DNA of 64,000 nucleotides from Pezicula radicicola (GCA_003008705.1 PDUO01000008.1:1178001-1242000), one strand, 5' to 3'; numbered from the stretch's first letter, positions 45,842-60,170 are shown. The notes: generated by a model from the letters alone, not told the origin. Translations and numbers: made by a program.

Positions 45842-46492
45842 TGTTTGTTTCGATGTGTCCTGTACGCGATTGTAACGATCCATAAGAAAGCTGTTAAGGT
45901 GTGTTTCAAGCCATCCGAAACTCGCCTACCGAGGGTCGGCCCCGATACCATGCCATTGCGTATGCATCTAGCCAATCCAACCTTGTTATCCTTCCTTACG
46001 AAACTCAAAGACCGGCAAGAGATCTTCAAGGGAAAAGTCAATAGTATTCAAGATCTGTCAAGGCTTGCAGAGTTGAGTTCGGCGGGTGAGTTGATTCCAG
46101 GTCACGTGTAAGCTCTATTGTCCAGTAACATTTCAGAAACATGTAGCAATAGAGGTACTAATATATTATTTAATCCAGTGAGAACTTTCATATCGTTGTT
46201 ATTGTGTAAGGTTTGTAATGCAGAACTAAAGTGGCCGGATGAGAGCTTTCCACTAGTGCACAAGTTCATGGAAGCCAAGGCATTTCGTTGGCTGAGCAAA
46301 AATCTACATGAAAACTCAAAAAACCAAGCTGAATTTGAAATAATCTCATATGCGTTCTACTGTGTGTACTACATCACCGATATGCTCGAAGTTTGTGCGG
46401 ATCTAGAAGACTCCTTACTTAAGTTGAGTATTAGTTGGTGGTACTTCGTAGTATCCCTTCCCATGAATATTGGCTGGGCGCTTAGGCCATAG
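45842..46492 (+). CDS. Doubtful hypothetical gene
   Basis: Two plus-strand ORFs (45845-46111 and 46118-46492) look partly coding: LLSFLTKLKDRQEIFKG in the first; SLLLCKVCNAELKWPDESF and AEFEIISYAFYCVYYITDM in the second. A GTGAGT donor near 46084 and CAG acceptors near 46132 and 46180 offer a possible splice. I could not build one convincing model, and the piece may be a gene remnant. No family is recognised. Confidence 0.3.
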
Positions 46493-47560
46493 GGACGTGC
46501 ACTAAGGTATCGATCAAATACTGTAGAGTAGTTCTAGCCAGTAAACTTCTTTTAATTGCCTCTAAGACGCCTTAAGCGATTATAATACAAGCAGAGTGCT
46601 AAATCCCTGCTAAGCTGGCTAATATTTATGGAAAGGGATAGCATAAGTTACATAAGCACCTGCTTGAACATGTCAGACTAGGTGCCTCATCTAGCTTCGT
46701 AAGGCTTTCCTCTTTTTCGTTTGAAGTAAAAGGGGAGTGAAATACCATTCCTACAAGCAGAAATCGCAGTTTAGATCGACCTTCGTTTTTCAATTCCACT
46801 AGCGTGATTTTCTGAGTACCGTTTGTACTGCAAATCTAATAGTCGGGCTAGGGATGACGAGCGACCCCTACATTACTGTAAGTACTTACCTACAATCTAG
46901 CAAAGCTTGTTTGTATTTAACGGGTGACGTTTAAGATATTCTCTTCCATTATGATAGCATAATCTCAAGCTGATATCCCTTTAATTCTCAGATGCTCTCG
47001 AGTTTGTAATATACGCAACGTACTAACTCGATTCACAAATCCAACCAAATGGTGGCACCATGGCAACCTACCCAGCAAGGTCTGACTTCAAGACGAATAG
47101 ATTTAGAGTTTACAAATGGCCTTAAAGCTACTCGCTTCAACTGTGACAGCTAAGCTCAAACTGATTCTATTCCCCAAAGTATCTGGTGAGGAAACTTCAC
47201 ACAAAATTATGGATTCACTAAGCCCAGTTGCACGGGCGTTTTTGAAAGAATTTGCTCGCTCGCAAGGTTCGCATCAGTAAGCGCGAGCAACTAACAGTTA
47301 CCATAGGTCCATTAACTACCTCCGTAAGTACGTGGGGAACCCATGGGCACTTCCCAGCGCGCCATGTCCTTATGCGACGTTCAGATCATTAGTGTCAGTC
47401 AGGTTACTTTCAATCAGGAGTTTTAAAAACTTCAAGTCGAACCGATAATGACAGGAGAAAAGACGAAGCGAGCACATAATTTGTCATTCAGGATTGCGAT
47501 TCAGTACATTTTGATATATTTCTTGTTTCATTCCGAGCTGGATGTAATTGTAGTGCCCCC
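46493..47560. other. Gene-free stretch
   Basis: Moderately AT-rich, no ORF with features, no repeat ends seen. Confidence 0.5.
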
Positions 47561-49298
47561 TCATGCCAAGTTGACGTGCACCGATTTAATGTTAGTGTAT
47601 GCTGCTAATCCTGCTTCTCCAAGCTCGCGTCCAATACCAGATTGCTTGACACCTCCGAATGGAATACTACACATAGCGAGTTAGCCACTCTGTCATACTA
47701 GGTCTCTTGAGGGATTAACATACCGGTAATCTGAGTCATTACTAGAGTTGATCCACACCATACCTGCTTCGATATTTCTCGCCACTCGATGGGCTTTCTT
47801 AATGTTCTCCGTAAAGACCTACGCATCGCATCAGTATGTTTACACGGACGATAAAGTCTTAGCACGTACGGAACTTCCCAGACCATAGAACGTATCGTTG
47901 GCCCTCCTAATGGCCTCTTCCTCAGTCTTGAATGATGAGATGACACAGAAAGGACCAAACACTTCTTCACGGTAGATCTTGTGGTGATCCTGCACATTTG
48001 TAAAAATGGTTGGGGCAATGAAGAACCCTTTCCCATTTACATCCTTGTGAGCAACACCACCCATCGCCAGAGTCGCACCTTCTGACTTTCCACTCTCGAT
48101 GTAACCCATCACTCGGTCGAACTGGGCTTTCGTCACTTGAGGGCCCTGGAAAGTTGAATCCTCGAAAGGGTCCCCAATCTTTGAAACATTCTTCACTTGT
48201 TCCTTAAAAGCTTCAACAAATTTGTCGTAAACACCTTCTTGGACCAAGATTCGACTGTTGGCTGTACAGACTTGGCCTTGGTTGAACATGATTCCCGTAT
48301 GTGCCCATCGCACAGCTGAAGCCAGGTCTGCATCGTCAAAGACAATCAGGGGACTCTTGCCTCCAGTCTCAAGAGATATGTTCTTAAGATTGATAGATGC
48401 AAGCTTCATGATCTCTCGTCCGGTTTGGGTAGATCCAGTAAAAGCGATTTTGTCGATATCCAAGTGAGATGCGATGGCCGCGCCAGCAACACGACCAAAA
48501 CCATTCAGAATGTTGACTACTCCAGGAGGGAACCCGGCCTCTTTGATGAGTTGTGCAAGGTATAGAGCTGATAGAGGTGTCTGTTCTGCTGGCTTTAGGA
48601 CGGTGGTATTGCCGCATGCAAGCATGGGTCCCAACTTCCACGCTGCCATAGCCAAGGGAAAATTCCATGGAATAATTTGGCCACAAACACCAACTGGTTC
48701 ACGAATAGTGTAAGTCAGTTTATCGGGTGTTGTTTCAATAACATCTCCTTGTACTTTGTCTGCCCAACCTGCATAATACCGGATAACCTTAGCCACCCTA
48801 TTGGGAGTGTCAGTTCTGGCCTGCTTGATGGGTTTGTTCTATTTATAGGTGGATGTCTTACATAGGAACGTCTACATTGAGGGCATGTTGGTATGGCTTT
48901 CCATTATCCCAAGTCTCGATGGTAGCTAATTGATGTGCGTGCTGCTCGATCAGATCCGCAAACTTTAGCATCAATGTACCTCTTTCTGTTCCACCCAGGT
49001 TTCTCCATGATGGATCTTTGAGAGCTTTTCGGGCGGCCTTAACTGCGATGTCGACGTCTTCAACACTGGCTGCATAAACGCTTGTGATATCGGTTTCCGT
49101 GCTGTACACATCGTTATATTAGTATGTTGTTGGCCTCAAAAAACTCCAATACATATTTACATGGGTACCATACGCGGGGTTAACTGTAGCGAATTTCTCG
49201 CCTGAGGTCGACCTCACAAACTCATTATTTATGAAAAGCCCAATGGGTTGTGAGTACTTGAGGCCATTGGGTGCAGTAAGTTCCAACGTTTCTGCCAT
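47561..49298 (-). CDS. NAD(P)-dependent aldehyde dehydrogenase, 497 aa
   Basis: Five exons: 49298-49174, 49101-48862, 48797-47870, 47818-47724 and 47666-47561. They give 498 codons, the usual ALDH length. The first donor (GTATGG) was chosen to give [17 protein letters not shown], the family sequence. Landmarks in order: IIPWNFP with the oxyanion Asn, [10 protein letters not shown] in the cofactor site, [11 protein letters not shown], the general-base Glu in LETGGKSP, the catalytic Cys in [18 protein letters not shown], and the end [23 protein letters not shown]. No targeting peptide is seen, so it is probably cytosolic. It oxidises aldehydes to acids; this close type includes acetaldehyde-oxidising enzymes of fungi, but the exact substrate cannot be told. 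Confidence 0.96.
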
Positions 49299-51659
49299 GG
49301 TGCTCGTATAAAAAGTGATGTGATTTTGATTAATGTTGAACTCTGTGTCGAAAAAGAGGAGAAGGTCTGGAGTAGCTCAAAGCTGGGAAGCTGCCGGTAC
49401 TTAAAAGAAGTAAGGTCGTAAGAAGGAAGGAATAAGGAGTAAGGTCGTAAGCAAATAGGAGCTGTTTGCGCTGTCTGGAATCCTTGGCACGTCGGTGATA
49501 TGCGAGAGCTTCGGCGTTTGACCCCGCAGTAGCTACAGTGCTGCACTACCGCGTCAACTAGCTATGTCAAGAGTGGATAGTCAGCTTACACCAATTCGAT
49601 CCTTTCCCAGTGTCTTCATAACCAGGAACTGAATAGTAATTGCCGAAGCTTAGTCAACTTTTCCGAAGATCTTTGGATTTCCAATGCAATAGCACAACCC
49701 CTTACCGAGTACCTCAGTACTGGTCACTTCTATCGCCGAAGATTTCCGTCGTGTAGTCATGGTAATACCGAAAATGGGTTGACCTGCGTTTGCTTACTGT
49801 GCATGAATATTACATTAGCATATGTGCCTTTGCAGTGGTGCGGGGTAAAACTCGGGAAGAAACGGGCACGTGATGCTACCCCCCCGTTCAATACCTCGCT
49901 TAATGAAGGGACTAGGGAAAACATGTTAGTATGTATTAACAGAACCTGGGGAAGATTATATCAAAAAAGCTGGTAGATTCAATCTTGCTGTCACTTGTAT
50001 TATTTAGCACCATTGTAGAATCTTATTATTTAACCTCATTAGCACAATGGCACAACGACTTAATGTCTTTATCGCTTAAATATTTGAAGACACCACTGAT
50101 ACCTCCTTTCTAGTTCGTTATTTAAGAGAGGTTAGTCAGGCAAAGAGATTCTATAAAAGATCTATTTTTTACTACTTTTTATCTACCAAGGAATTTCACC
50201 CTCACCACGTTCTGACTAGAGAAACGCTTGGGAAGCGAAAAGCTATTATTCACTGTAGGTGGGACTGGGCTCTCGGTACCCGAGCTCTCTAAATTATAAT
50301 TTTCTGGAGATATAGCTAGCCTAAGAAAGGCTGAAATTGCTGACTACCCTTCCACAAAAGATATTCAATCCGTTGCAAGGGACGCGGAACAAGGAAGACG
50401 GAACACGGAACGTGGAACAAGGAACTTAATGACTAAACTAACAAACGAGCTTTAGACCAGGTTCTTGAAGGGCCCAAGTAAGGCATCCCTTCATTAATTA
50501 TTATTATCCTTCTTAACATTCGCAAACGACCTGACTTGGAGAAACAATTTTTTATCCTCTCAACAAATGTCAATATTACTGTTAAGTAAATTGCAGTTGT
50601 TACGCCACGCCCTATTGCTGAAAAGTTGTTTAAATATTTATTTCAACTATCCCTTCACAGCCATCACCCACTCATAAGTCAGGTATTTCGAATAAGCGAG
50701 AGTGGCTGTAGTTGTTCAAAGTAGGAAGAAAGAGGCTCAAACAGCCTGGTGGTGGAACAGAGTCGAAGTTGGGGTATTTATCGCCTATAAGCGAGGTAGC
50801 ATGGTAAGGCTATGTAATGCGACATGAATTACAGCACTATCCCCTTCTAGGGTTATTTGAGTTCTTCTTGCATCTTTTTCTGTCAAAGCCTGTAGAGGTT
50901 GAGTGTTGCTAAACCACTTCCATGATTCTCAGAAGACGCGATCCACGGCTTCTTATTTTGATGCCATAAAAAAAAGCCAGAATTTGCATGTAATTAGCAA
51001 ACTTATCTAGGGCGATAAATTTATAGAGAAAGCTTGTTCCTCTCCTGCGATTGTAATCCAATGCTTCAGCTTTAGAATTCACTCAAATTATTATCACTTA
51101 GGCGAAGCACATCAGAGGACCGATACGCTGGAATCGAGAGAAAAAAAAAGAGAGAATGGAAGGCAGTAGAGTGTCTCAGCAAAAAGTTATAGCCAAATAA
51201 CATGTTAGTATTCCTCAGATCAAGTAAATTACTATCAAGTGATTTACTACGCTCTCACGTGAAGCTGTACGCCGTCACGTGGCAGTAATAATACACCACA
51301 GATAATACCATAATGTCTAGATATAGAAGTTAGAACTTTATGTAGTCGATTTTCTTTAGACTCTAGTTTAGAACCCTATAAGCTAGGGTAGAATCATTAA
51401 CATTGTTCTGCTTTGGTCCTCCTGAAATAAGCGAAACTGTTCACACATCCCACTTTCACAAGGGTAATATTACTCAATCTGGCAAGTCGAAGCGAGGCCC
51501 CCAACCTCTGAAGAAATCTTCTACACCTCACGCATAAAGATCAGTTTTCTCCTGCAAGGCTGCCAACTGTTAGTTTCTTTGGTACGTGTAGCCAAGATCC
51601 AGATTAGTCTAGACGGAGTTTTGTCCAGCATTTATTACCATAGAGTCAACGAAACGAAA
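49299..51659. other. Gene-free 2.4 kb, partly AT-rich
   Basis: The first few hundred bases hold the ALDH promoter. From about 49980 the DNA is AT-rich and may be decayed repeat. A tandem GGAACGTGGAACAAGGAAC-like repeat lies near 50388-50427. No gene is supported. Confidence 0.5.
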
Positions 51660-53155
51660 ATGACAGTCTCCAAAGTCTCCTCCGGACAATCAGAACTTCC
51701 GTCTTCTAATCCAACGAAATCGTTCTGGCATACAGAGCCATCTAAAGTACTTCTTGGGCACCGAACAACAGAAACTCTTCCGACAAAAGCAGATGTCGTA
51801 ATAGTCGGCTCCGGTATCTCTGGTGCTTCAGCTGCTCAGTACCTGCGGCAGGATGAGGAGGGCAATAAGCTAAATGTGGTTATGCTTGAAGCGAGAGAAG
51901 CATGCTGGGGTGCTACGGGAAGAGTTAGTAAACCTAGGTATTAGAACGGGAGATTCAAAACTAACAAAAACTTTAGAATGGTGGGCACTGCCAGCCGTTA
52001 ATATACGCCAACCCCCCAGAAGTAGCAGATTTCGAAATTCGGAACTACGAAACTGTGAAAAACCTAGTAGAAACTAATCACATTGAATGTGATTGGGTAT
52101 CTCTTTCCAGCGTTCACACTTATATGGCTAAGTCTAGGTTCGACATAGCTGTTGAGGAGGCTAAGGTCCTTCATGCATCGGATCCTGCTCTTGCTAAATT
52201 CGTTACTATTGTTTCTAAGGAGTCTCAAAATCCATCGCTAGAAGATCTTCGTGTACCGACAGCAGCTGGTGCGATTGTACAGGCTAAAGCTGCAAGTTTA
52301 TGGCCTTATAAGCTCGTTTCTTGGATCCTGGAAAGTCTACTGTCGAGTAAGGTATCAGAAGGCTCGTTTAACCTCCAAACAAATACGCCGGTTACCAAAC
52401 TTCAAGAGGCCAAGGACGGTTCTTGGATCGTGCATACAGACCGTGGTATGATCGTCACTTCCAAAGTTCTCCTCACTACGAATGCGTATACATCCTACCT
52501 TATCCCTTCATTCAGCGACCTCATCGTCCCTGTTCGAGGTGAAATGAGCAGTCTTCTTCCTCCAAAGTCAACGAGACCAGCGACTACCAACGAACCACTC
52601 ACATATTCTTATTCCTTCATGGGTCACGCAAGTCAAAATATTGATCAAGATGATTACCTCGTCCAACGACCTTTCTCCGGAAATACCGGAGGCGAACTCA
52701 TGTTTGGTGGTGGTCGTTCCCTTGCTGCTAGTGGTGGTGTTGGTGTTTCTGACGACACGGCTATTGATGATCCTGCAGCAGCGTATCTGAGACGTGAACT
52801 TAATGTTGTCCTTAACCTAGAAAACGACGATGAGGAGTTGAAGGCTACTTGGGAATGGAGTGGGATTATGGGTTTTAGTAGGGATGGTAGACCTTGGGTT
52901 GGCGAAGTGGGTGATGAGATGGGTGGTGGGAAAGGTTTATTTGTTTGTGCTGGGTTTACCGGACATGGAATGCCAAATGCGAGGTTATGTGGTAAAGCTG
53001 CTGTGGATTTGTTGTTAGGAAAGGCATATGAAGATGTGGATTTACCGAGCTCTTATCGTTTGGGTGCTGAAAGAGTAGCTAGCGCTCGGAAGTTCGACGA
53101 GGTGGCTGTAGCTGATGCAAAAGCTGGAAATATTGAAGTAAGGCCGCATGCCTAG
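51660..53155 (+). CDS. FAD-dependent oxidoreductase (DAO/GlpD-like family), 480 aa
   Basis: Exon 1 (51660-51923) and exon 2 (51977-53155) are joined across a 53-nt intron, restoring GATGR-NGGHCQP. I chose ATG 51660 over the upstream in-frame codon because the N-terminus then fits the family. The dinucleotide-binding fold is at residues 45-62: DVVIVGSGISGASAA. The typical C-terminal block is present: WEWSGIMGFSRDGRPWVGEV and FVCAGFTGHGMPNARLCGKA. Members oxidise amines or amino acids with FAD and release hydrogen peroxide, or act as related dehydrogenases. The NGGHC signature after the intron is common in fungal members. The C-terminus (RPHA) is not a clear peroxisomal signal. Substrate is unknown. 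Confidence 0.92.
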
Positions 53156-55666
53156 GTTCAATCTTAACCTTAATCATATTTCATCGCCTACAGGCCTCAT
53201 CGTGTATTTCAAGTTTATAAACGGTACGATATAGAGAGAGGCACTACGACCTTGTCCTTAAATAAGAAGAAAAGTCGAGAAAGTCTGTTCCATAGGACAG
53301 AAATAACAAGTTTCCATCCACGCTCCCCATTGACTTCAACCTTGAGCCTGCACATCGAAGTCTTCAAGTCCAGGACACTATTAAAGAATTTGGTAGGAAC
53401 AAAACTACGGAGACACTTACTGGTCACAACTATGATGAATCTGACTACCTTATACCTTCTACTTCCTAGCTTAGGTATTTCAATACTTCTTATGTAGTAC
53501 CTTTATAAGGGGTTTTTAATCAGGTCCCGGGCTTGAACTTATGGCAATGTGAGGCATTTGATCTTCTCTTCTTTTGTCAAAAGGGCATATGCTTCTAAAG
53601 ACCCCCAGGAATATGAAAGTCCGTGGTTGCTTCGATGGTTGCCAATATCGCCAGTCTTAATCACAAAGGACTATGCCAGTTCTCTCGCACGGGATTACGC
53701 CACTTACCTCTCCCAACTATGTCACTTTAATAAAATAACAACAACCTCTCACCTAACAACATAAAATGTAAACGTCACTTAAACTAGAAAAGCATCAGCT
53801 AGGATCTAAGTTCCTCGATGCAATAGGAATATATCTCTATAACTCCCTATAATACTAACAAGAGAGTGTACATTAGCGAACCCTAGCTTGGCTCCGTATC
53901 ATTTATTATTCTACCACACAAATATAGCAAAAAACGTATGCCTGTGTTGGTGACATGCTTCGATTAAGAGGATCTGGATACACTAATATTGGCTAGTAAT
54001 AGCTTGTAGTGCAAGAGATATCCGGGGGACTTGCTCTGATTTAGCTCTCTTCTTATGAACAGTTGATATATTGAGTAAAGATTCAAGCCACAAGGCAAAG
54101 GGAATCTACGAGCTAATAAAATAGTCATAGAAGAGCTGGAAAGTAATGAGGAATTGGAAGACATCTAACGACCTAGAAGCAATTACCTATCCGATGCTCC
54201 TCGAGGAAAAGACGTCCCCTTTGACAGAGAAGAGGAATCACGACAGAAGTACCCTAACCCCTACTAGTGTCTAGGCTTACACGAATCTTAAGTATAGACT
54301 TAATACTTATTCCAGATACCCGACTATAATAATCTTAAAACTCCTACTTAAAAGAAAATACAATAAGATAACAACAATCTACAACTTAACAACAACATAA
54401 ATTGGCTCTATAAAGATGTTTGGTTCTATTCTGGCCGTGCTTGGCTCTGTTGAACTAGTGTCTGACTCTGTGGATGAGCTTGACTCTGTTCAGGTGGTGC
54501 CTGAATCTGAGCAGCAGCAGCTTGAGTCGGTTCAGGCAATGCCTGGCTCTATGAAGGTGATTGCGTATTGTTACGATCATTTGCACGAGTGCAACAAATA
54601 GGAAGTGTAGGAAATGTAACACTAGATTGCTACATGACCTAGCTTTTGTTGCTACATTCATCTCCGGAAGTTCCATGATTACCGCTATGCTTGTAGTGAT
54701 GTAAATGGGAAAGCTTACTCTATGCTTTGACAGATTGAAATCTAGCCTGCCCATAAGCGAGAAAGAGGTTCAGTAAGACCTTGAACCCCAAATTGACTCG
54801 TAAAGAGGCAATTTTGCTAGTTTATCTATAGTAGCTTCCTCTAATAGCTAACTTCGTTGTCTAACAATAGTTCATAGTGCAATAGACATCGAGGAAGTTG
54901 CATTTATTTCGCTCTCTCCTTATCAAATAAAAATCTTTATTGTGAGAATTTTAAGTTACAAAGCGAAGGGAAGGTATAGGTTGAACTAAGGCCAGAGGAA
55001 GACATAGATTAACCAAGAAGCAGAAGGGCAATTATTCAATAAGAATTTCAATATCAACGTTTTCGTTGTGTGCCGTTTTGAAGAATAGTTCAACGGGGTC
55101 ATAGGGGACGAAGGACATTCTATCAAAAGCCCCTGTACACACTACTTGGCGAGCACACATAACAATTAATTTTATTCTAGCAGGCGCTTACTAGTTGCAA
55201 ACAGTTACCCTCTTATGGAATAGAATGAGAATTCGATACCTGAGGTAAATTTGCTTAAATAAGATGACAACAACATACAACATAACAACATAACTTGTAA
55301 ATTTACCTAAACAGAGAAATATCAGCTAGGCTAAAGACAAGCCTCGCACAAGTAGTTTGCGGACTTCTCGGAACATATACTCAGCATTGCCACCAAAAAC
55401 ATTGTCCAGTTTGTCCTTGTTGTACTGTACGGACGAGAGAAGGCACAGTATTGTCGTGCGATGCTGTGCTAGTCATTCAACGATTTGAAGTGCCTATTAG
55501 AGAGCAAGCTATACCAAGGACCTTTATCCGATGATCTTAGCCCTCGCATCCATAGGAAATAGACAAGATGGCCAACAACAATCTTTTTAATACCAGTCTT
55601 TCAGAATAGAAGATTGATTCTAAGATAGAGGACGAAACTTCAAAAGATTTAATCTACTAGATGACT
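53156..55666. repeat. Gene-free region with three diverged repeat copies
   Basis: No gene is supported. Similar segments recur at roughly 600-900 bp spacing. A purine-poor motif of the form ACAACAANCTNNAACNTAACAACA is seen near 53735, 54370 and 55268. Near 53990-54115 and 54870-54980 a longer unit recurs, with TAGTGCAANAGANATC then GCTCTCTNCTTATNAA and ACAANGCNAAGGGAA. This suggests tandem diverged copies of an unidentified repeat. Confidence 0.5.
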
Positions 55667-58600
55667 TCAATGCTGGCCACCCTGAGTCTCCTCGAAAGCA
55701 GCCAAACTCCCCGCCGCCCTCGGGATATATCCACTACCTACACTTGCCTTCATACCAACAGGCACTACATTCCCATCACCAAGACTTCCCCATCCACCAC
55801 CACCAGGAGTATGAATAACACAACGATCACCCGTCTGCATCTGCACCATATTCTTCGGTCCCATACTAACCCACCTATCCGAACCATCCGGCCGTTTCTT
55901 AACCCAATAATTGGCACCTCGTTCTCCATTTTCTCCACCACTATCATTTATATCAGTACCAAGATACCAAGAATTAAAACCATCTCAAGTAGATAAATTG
56001 GAAAAAAAAAGAGAAAAGAAAGAAACTTACTCAAGACCATAAGGAGCAATAACCCTCCTCTCAGTAATAACACTAAACTTCAAAGGAGCCCTACATTCCA
56101 TATCCCTAACACAACCATCCCCACCATTATGAACACCTCGTCCACCACTCCCCTGCCGAATGGAAAACTCTCTCAAAATAACCGGATATCTTTTTTCGAG
56201 GGATTCAGGATCCGTAATACGGGTATTTGTCATGTGTACAGCAACGGCACTTGCACCGTGTGCTCGACTCGTAGCTCCACTTCCTCCTGCAATGGTTTCA
56301 CCAAATGCATATGCGGATCCAGGTAGTGGTTTACCATTGGCATCGACACCACCACCACCGAAGAATCCGAGACAATTCATACATCCTTGTGATGCGGCTG
56401 AGGCTTTGAAGGCTTGTAATATGGTATCGACTACGCGTTGAGAGGTTTGTGTATTTCCGGCGCAGACAGCTGGTCCTGCTGATGGATTTAGAAAACTTCC
56501 GTCGGGGAGAATAACGTTTATTGGTGCGAGACATCCTTGGTTCATTGGTATATCGGCACCGATTAGTAAACGGAGACTGTAGATTATTGCGGAGTATGTG
56601 ATTGCTGGTGGTGCATTCAGGTTACTGAGCATTTCACAGCCTGTACCAGTGAAATCGAAGGTGGCTCCTCCGTCGCTTTCAATTGAGACGGCCAATTTTA
56701 TTTGTGATCCGTTGTCCATAGAATCAAGCGCTTCTAGTTTTGGGCCCAGTCTTTTCAGTGCTTCGGAGAGATATCCTCGGACTGCGATCTCGGCGTTATT
56801 TTGAATGGCGCGCATATACAGTTGGACGACTTCTTGTGTGTATTCGCTCATCAAGGCTTGGATTAATGTAGCACCTTTGTTGTTTGCTGCAACTTGTGCT
56901 TTCAAATCTGAGATGTTGTCGGAAAGTCGTCTACTTCCATTGCAGCCAGGGTACTCTCCAGGTTTGAGCAGGATCTTGATGATACCTTCTTCATCGAAGT
57001 GGTCATTTTCAATCAGCTTGAAAGACCTCATTTGTGCGCCTTCTTGCCAAAGTTCCGTTGAGTTAGGTGGCATAGATGTACCGTCAAATCCACCAATATC
57101 GGTATGATGTCCTCGAGCTGCCACATAGAAAGCGACCTTTTCATCATCTCCAAAGACTGGTGTTATGACAGTCAAATCAGGAAGGTGGGTGCCTCCACTT
57201 TCCGGATGATTTGAAAGCAGGACGTCCCCACGCTTTAGTTTCCCTTTATACAGGTCATGTTGATACTGCACAGCATAGCTCATAGAGCCCAGATGGACCG
57301 GAATATGAGGAGCATTTGCCACAAGGCCAGCATCTGGCCCAAAGATGGCGCATGAGAAATCCAATCTTTCTTTGATGTTCAACGATACAGCTGTTTTTTG
57401 CAGGGTTCTACCCATCTGTTCCGCAATACTCATGAACCGGTGTCCAAAAACGGAGAGTTGAATTGGGTCAACAGTAAGTGATGCAACTTCTTTGGCACTA
57501 GTTCTAGTCGCATCTATCTGGATAACAACATGAGAGGTAAGGATTCGAGCTTCTGCGTTTGGAATTATGACCAAGGTCTGGGTCTTGTCGATGATCATTG
57601 CTGGGCCAAGTATTGAAGTTCCTGGTGCTAGGTCTTCGAGCATATAGACTGGAGTTGTCTGCTGACCACCAACTTTGAAGTACGACTCGATCTGCTATCT
57701 ATTAGCAAGTGAGTGGTCGGCCAATTATACTAGACATACCTGTCTTTCAACCTTGTTCTCGAGAACCGGCTGGAATTTCATGCCTGCAAGCTCTTCCCCC
57801 AGTCTCTCACTATCAGTATCAGTCCTATCGCTCTTTCCAATACCTCTAACTCTCGCATCGTCAACAAGAATAGGCCTGTCGGATGGGAAGAGGAAACTAA
57901 ACTCTCGAATATGGATTCTCAGAAATTCTGCCTTGTAATCGCCATCTGCTGGTCTCAGTACCATCATTGGAGTCTCGGTACCCTGGTATCTCATATTTAA
58001 GTAACATTCGTGACCAATGTCCTTCTCTGAGATTCCTTGCTCCAACAAATGATTCGTGACTTTTGACTTGAGATTTTCAATCCGCTGATCCAGACGTTCT
58101 TTGGATTCTTCGGAATATACTTCATTTGTCGGCTCCTGTTCTTCGTGGACTACATCAGCTAAAGCCATGCCGTATGCCGATAGAATACTCGAGTATTTGT
58201 GGATGACGACAGTATTGATTCCAAGCTTTACAGCTATTTCGCAAGCGTGCTGACCACCGGCACCACCAAAAACTCCGAGACGGTGTTTACCGATTTCATA
58301 GCCCTTCCCTTCTGTCAATGATCGAATTGGTCGACACATAGCTTCATTTGCGACGTCAAGGTACCCGTACGCAATTTCTTCCGGTGACATGGACTTTCCA
58401 GTCTCAGCATTGATAAAGGCGCTTAGTTCTGCGAACTTCTCCGCCACTATTGTCGCATCCAAAGCTTCCTTCTCACTCGCTCCAAATATCTTGGGGAATA
58501 AATCAGGAATTAAGCGACCAAGAAACAGATTAGCGTCAGTAACAGCCAAAGGACCACCTTTTCGATAGCACGCTGGACCCGGGTGAGAAGAAGCACTTTC

Positions 58601-60170
58601 AGGGCCAACAGCGAAGAGCCCATTTCGCCAGGTAAGGATCGATCCACCGCCAGCAGCTACAGTGTTGATATCAAGCTGTGGACTCTGTATCGTTACACCT
58701 GCTGTAGTACTCTCAAAGACGTGCTCGAAGGTCCCTCCGTAACGAGATACATCAGTTGATGTTCCACCCTAGAACATCGGTTTAGTAAGTCGAGCTGAAT
58801 TTTACTATAATTAATAGCAAGGGCTCTGACTTACCATATCAAAGCAAACAATCGGTGTCTTCGTAAGATCTTCATAGCACGTCCTAGCACAACCAACAAC
58901 ACCACCTACATTTCACCTCCGTCAGCCTTGCTTCACTTCAATATATCACTTTGAACAACTTAAATCGATTGTTTAAGAAACAAAACTTACCAGCAGGACC
59001 ACTAAGAATACCCTTCAACCCACTAAAGCTATTATGATTAACAAGTCCCCCATCCGACTGCATAAAATCACATCTAACATCATCCAAATGACCCCCCTCA
59101 AATCCCTTCACAAACCCACGAAGATACGCCTTAATCTCAGGTGTTAAATAAGCATCCGCAGATGCTGAACTTCCACGAGGTACCATTTTGATCATCTTCG
59201 CTGCTACAGTTGAAGATAGAGAGATGTGTTCGAAACCAGCTTCTTCAGCTAACTCACTTACTCGCTTTTCATGTGCGTCGAAGATGTGAGAATGTGTGAA
59301 ACATACTGCCACAGTATCAACCCCAGCAGCTCTCAAATTCGAAAGCGTTTGTTTAACGGCTTCTTCATCTAAAGGCTTCAGAATTCGCATCAAATCACCA
59401 CTTGAACCACGAACAAGTACACCCGGGATCTCATCAACATCCGTTCTCGTTGTTCCATCGAAATCTTCATCGAAGCCTTCAATAGTAACTCGTTCATCAA
59501 TCTCATGGACTTCCGAGAATAGAACTTCTGGTTTAACGATATCGAGGTCGAAAAGTCGAGGTCGAGATTGATAACCGATTCTTAGAAGATCGCGGAATCC
59601 TTTTGTGACGAGGAATGCGTGTCGTCTGCCTTTTCTTTCTAGAAGGGCATTTGTGGCTACTGTTGTCCCCATTCGAACCATTTCTAGATTCTGCTTGGGT
59701 AATGGTGTGCCTCTGGGTATTTCTGAATCGCCATAGATGGAGAGTACACGGCGGATGCCTACGTAAAGTTAGCTACCGCCTCGAAAGAACTTAAAATCAA
59801 ATATAATGCCCCGTTCACATCTAAGAACGGTGCCAGGTTTTTGTAGCTTGGTGAAATTCGATTACTTAATCTATCTTCCTGATTAAGATCTTGTGTGCTA
59901 ATATACTTGACTTAAGCTTTTCAAGCCAAACTCGCGTTTTGAAGAGTGGTTTGTCTGACAGGTAAATCTAGTTTACAACGTGGAGGCAGTATGAATAGCT
60001 CAAGCTGAAGGTTGTGGCAATCTGTGATCTCATTTCTTACCTTCCGTTGGAGCATCCTGATAATTTCCTGGATCAACTGAAAGTAATTTCAAGACCACAT
60101 CGGGCTTGCCTGGTGCACTAGCCCAGACATCGGTAAACGTTCCTCCACGGTCTATATTGAAGAGCCTCAT
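55667..60170 (-). CDS. oxp1: 5-oxoprolinase (ATP-hydrolysing), 1310 aa
   Basis: Six exons: 60170-60041, 59758-58991, 58905-58835, 58768-57740, 57691-56031 and 55940-55667. They join in phase to 1311 codons, the normal length for the HyuA/HyuB fusion. The N-terminal hydantoinase-A half starts [12 protein letters not shown] and has [39 protein letters not shown] and [12 protein letters not shown]. The HyuB half has [43 protein letters not shown] and [15 protein letters not shown], and ends TPGGGGWGS. The enzyme opens 5-oxoproline to glutamate using ATP, in the cytosol, closing the gamma-glutamyl (glutathione) cycle. The last acceptor, giving [18 protein letters not shown], was chosen because a nearer AG would lead into a stop. 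The start ATG at 60170 is right next to the family motif; a short upstream exon cannot be excluded. Intron 1 is unusually long (282 nt). Confidence 0.95.
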
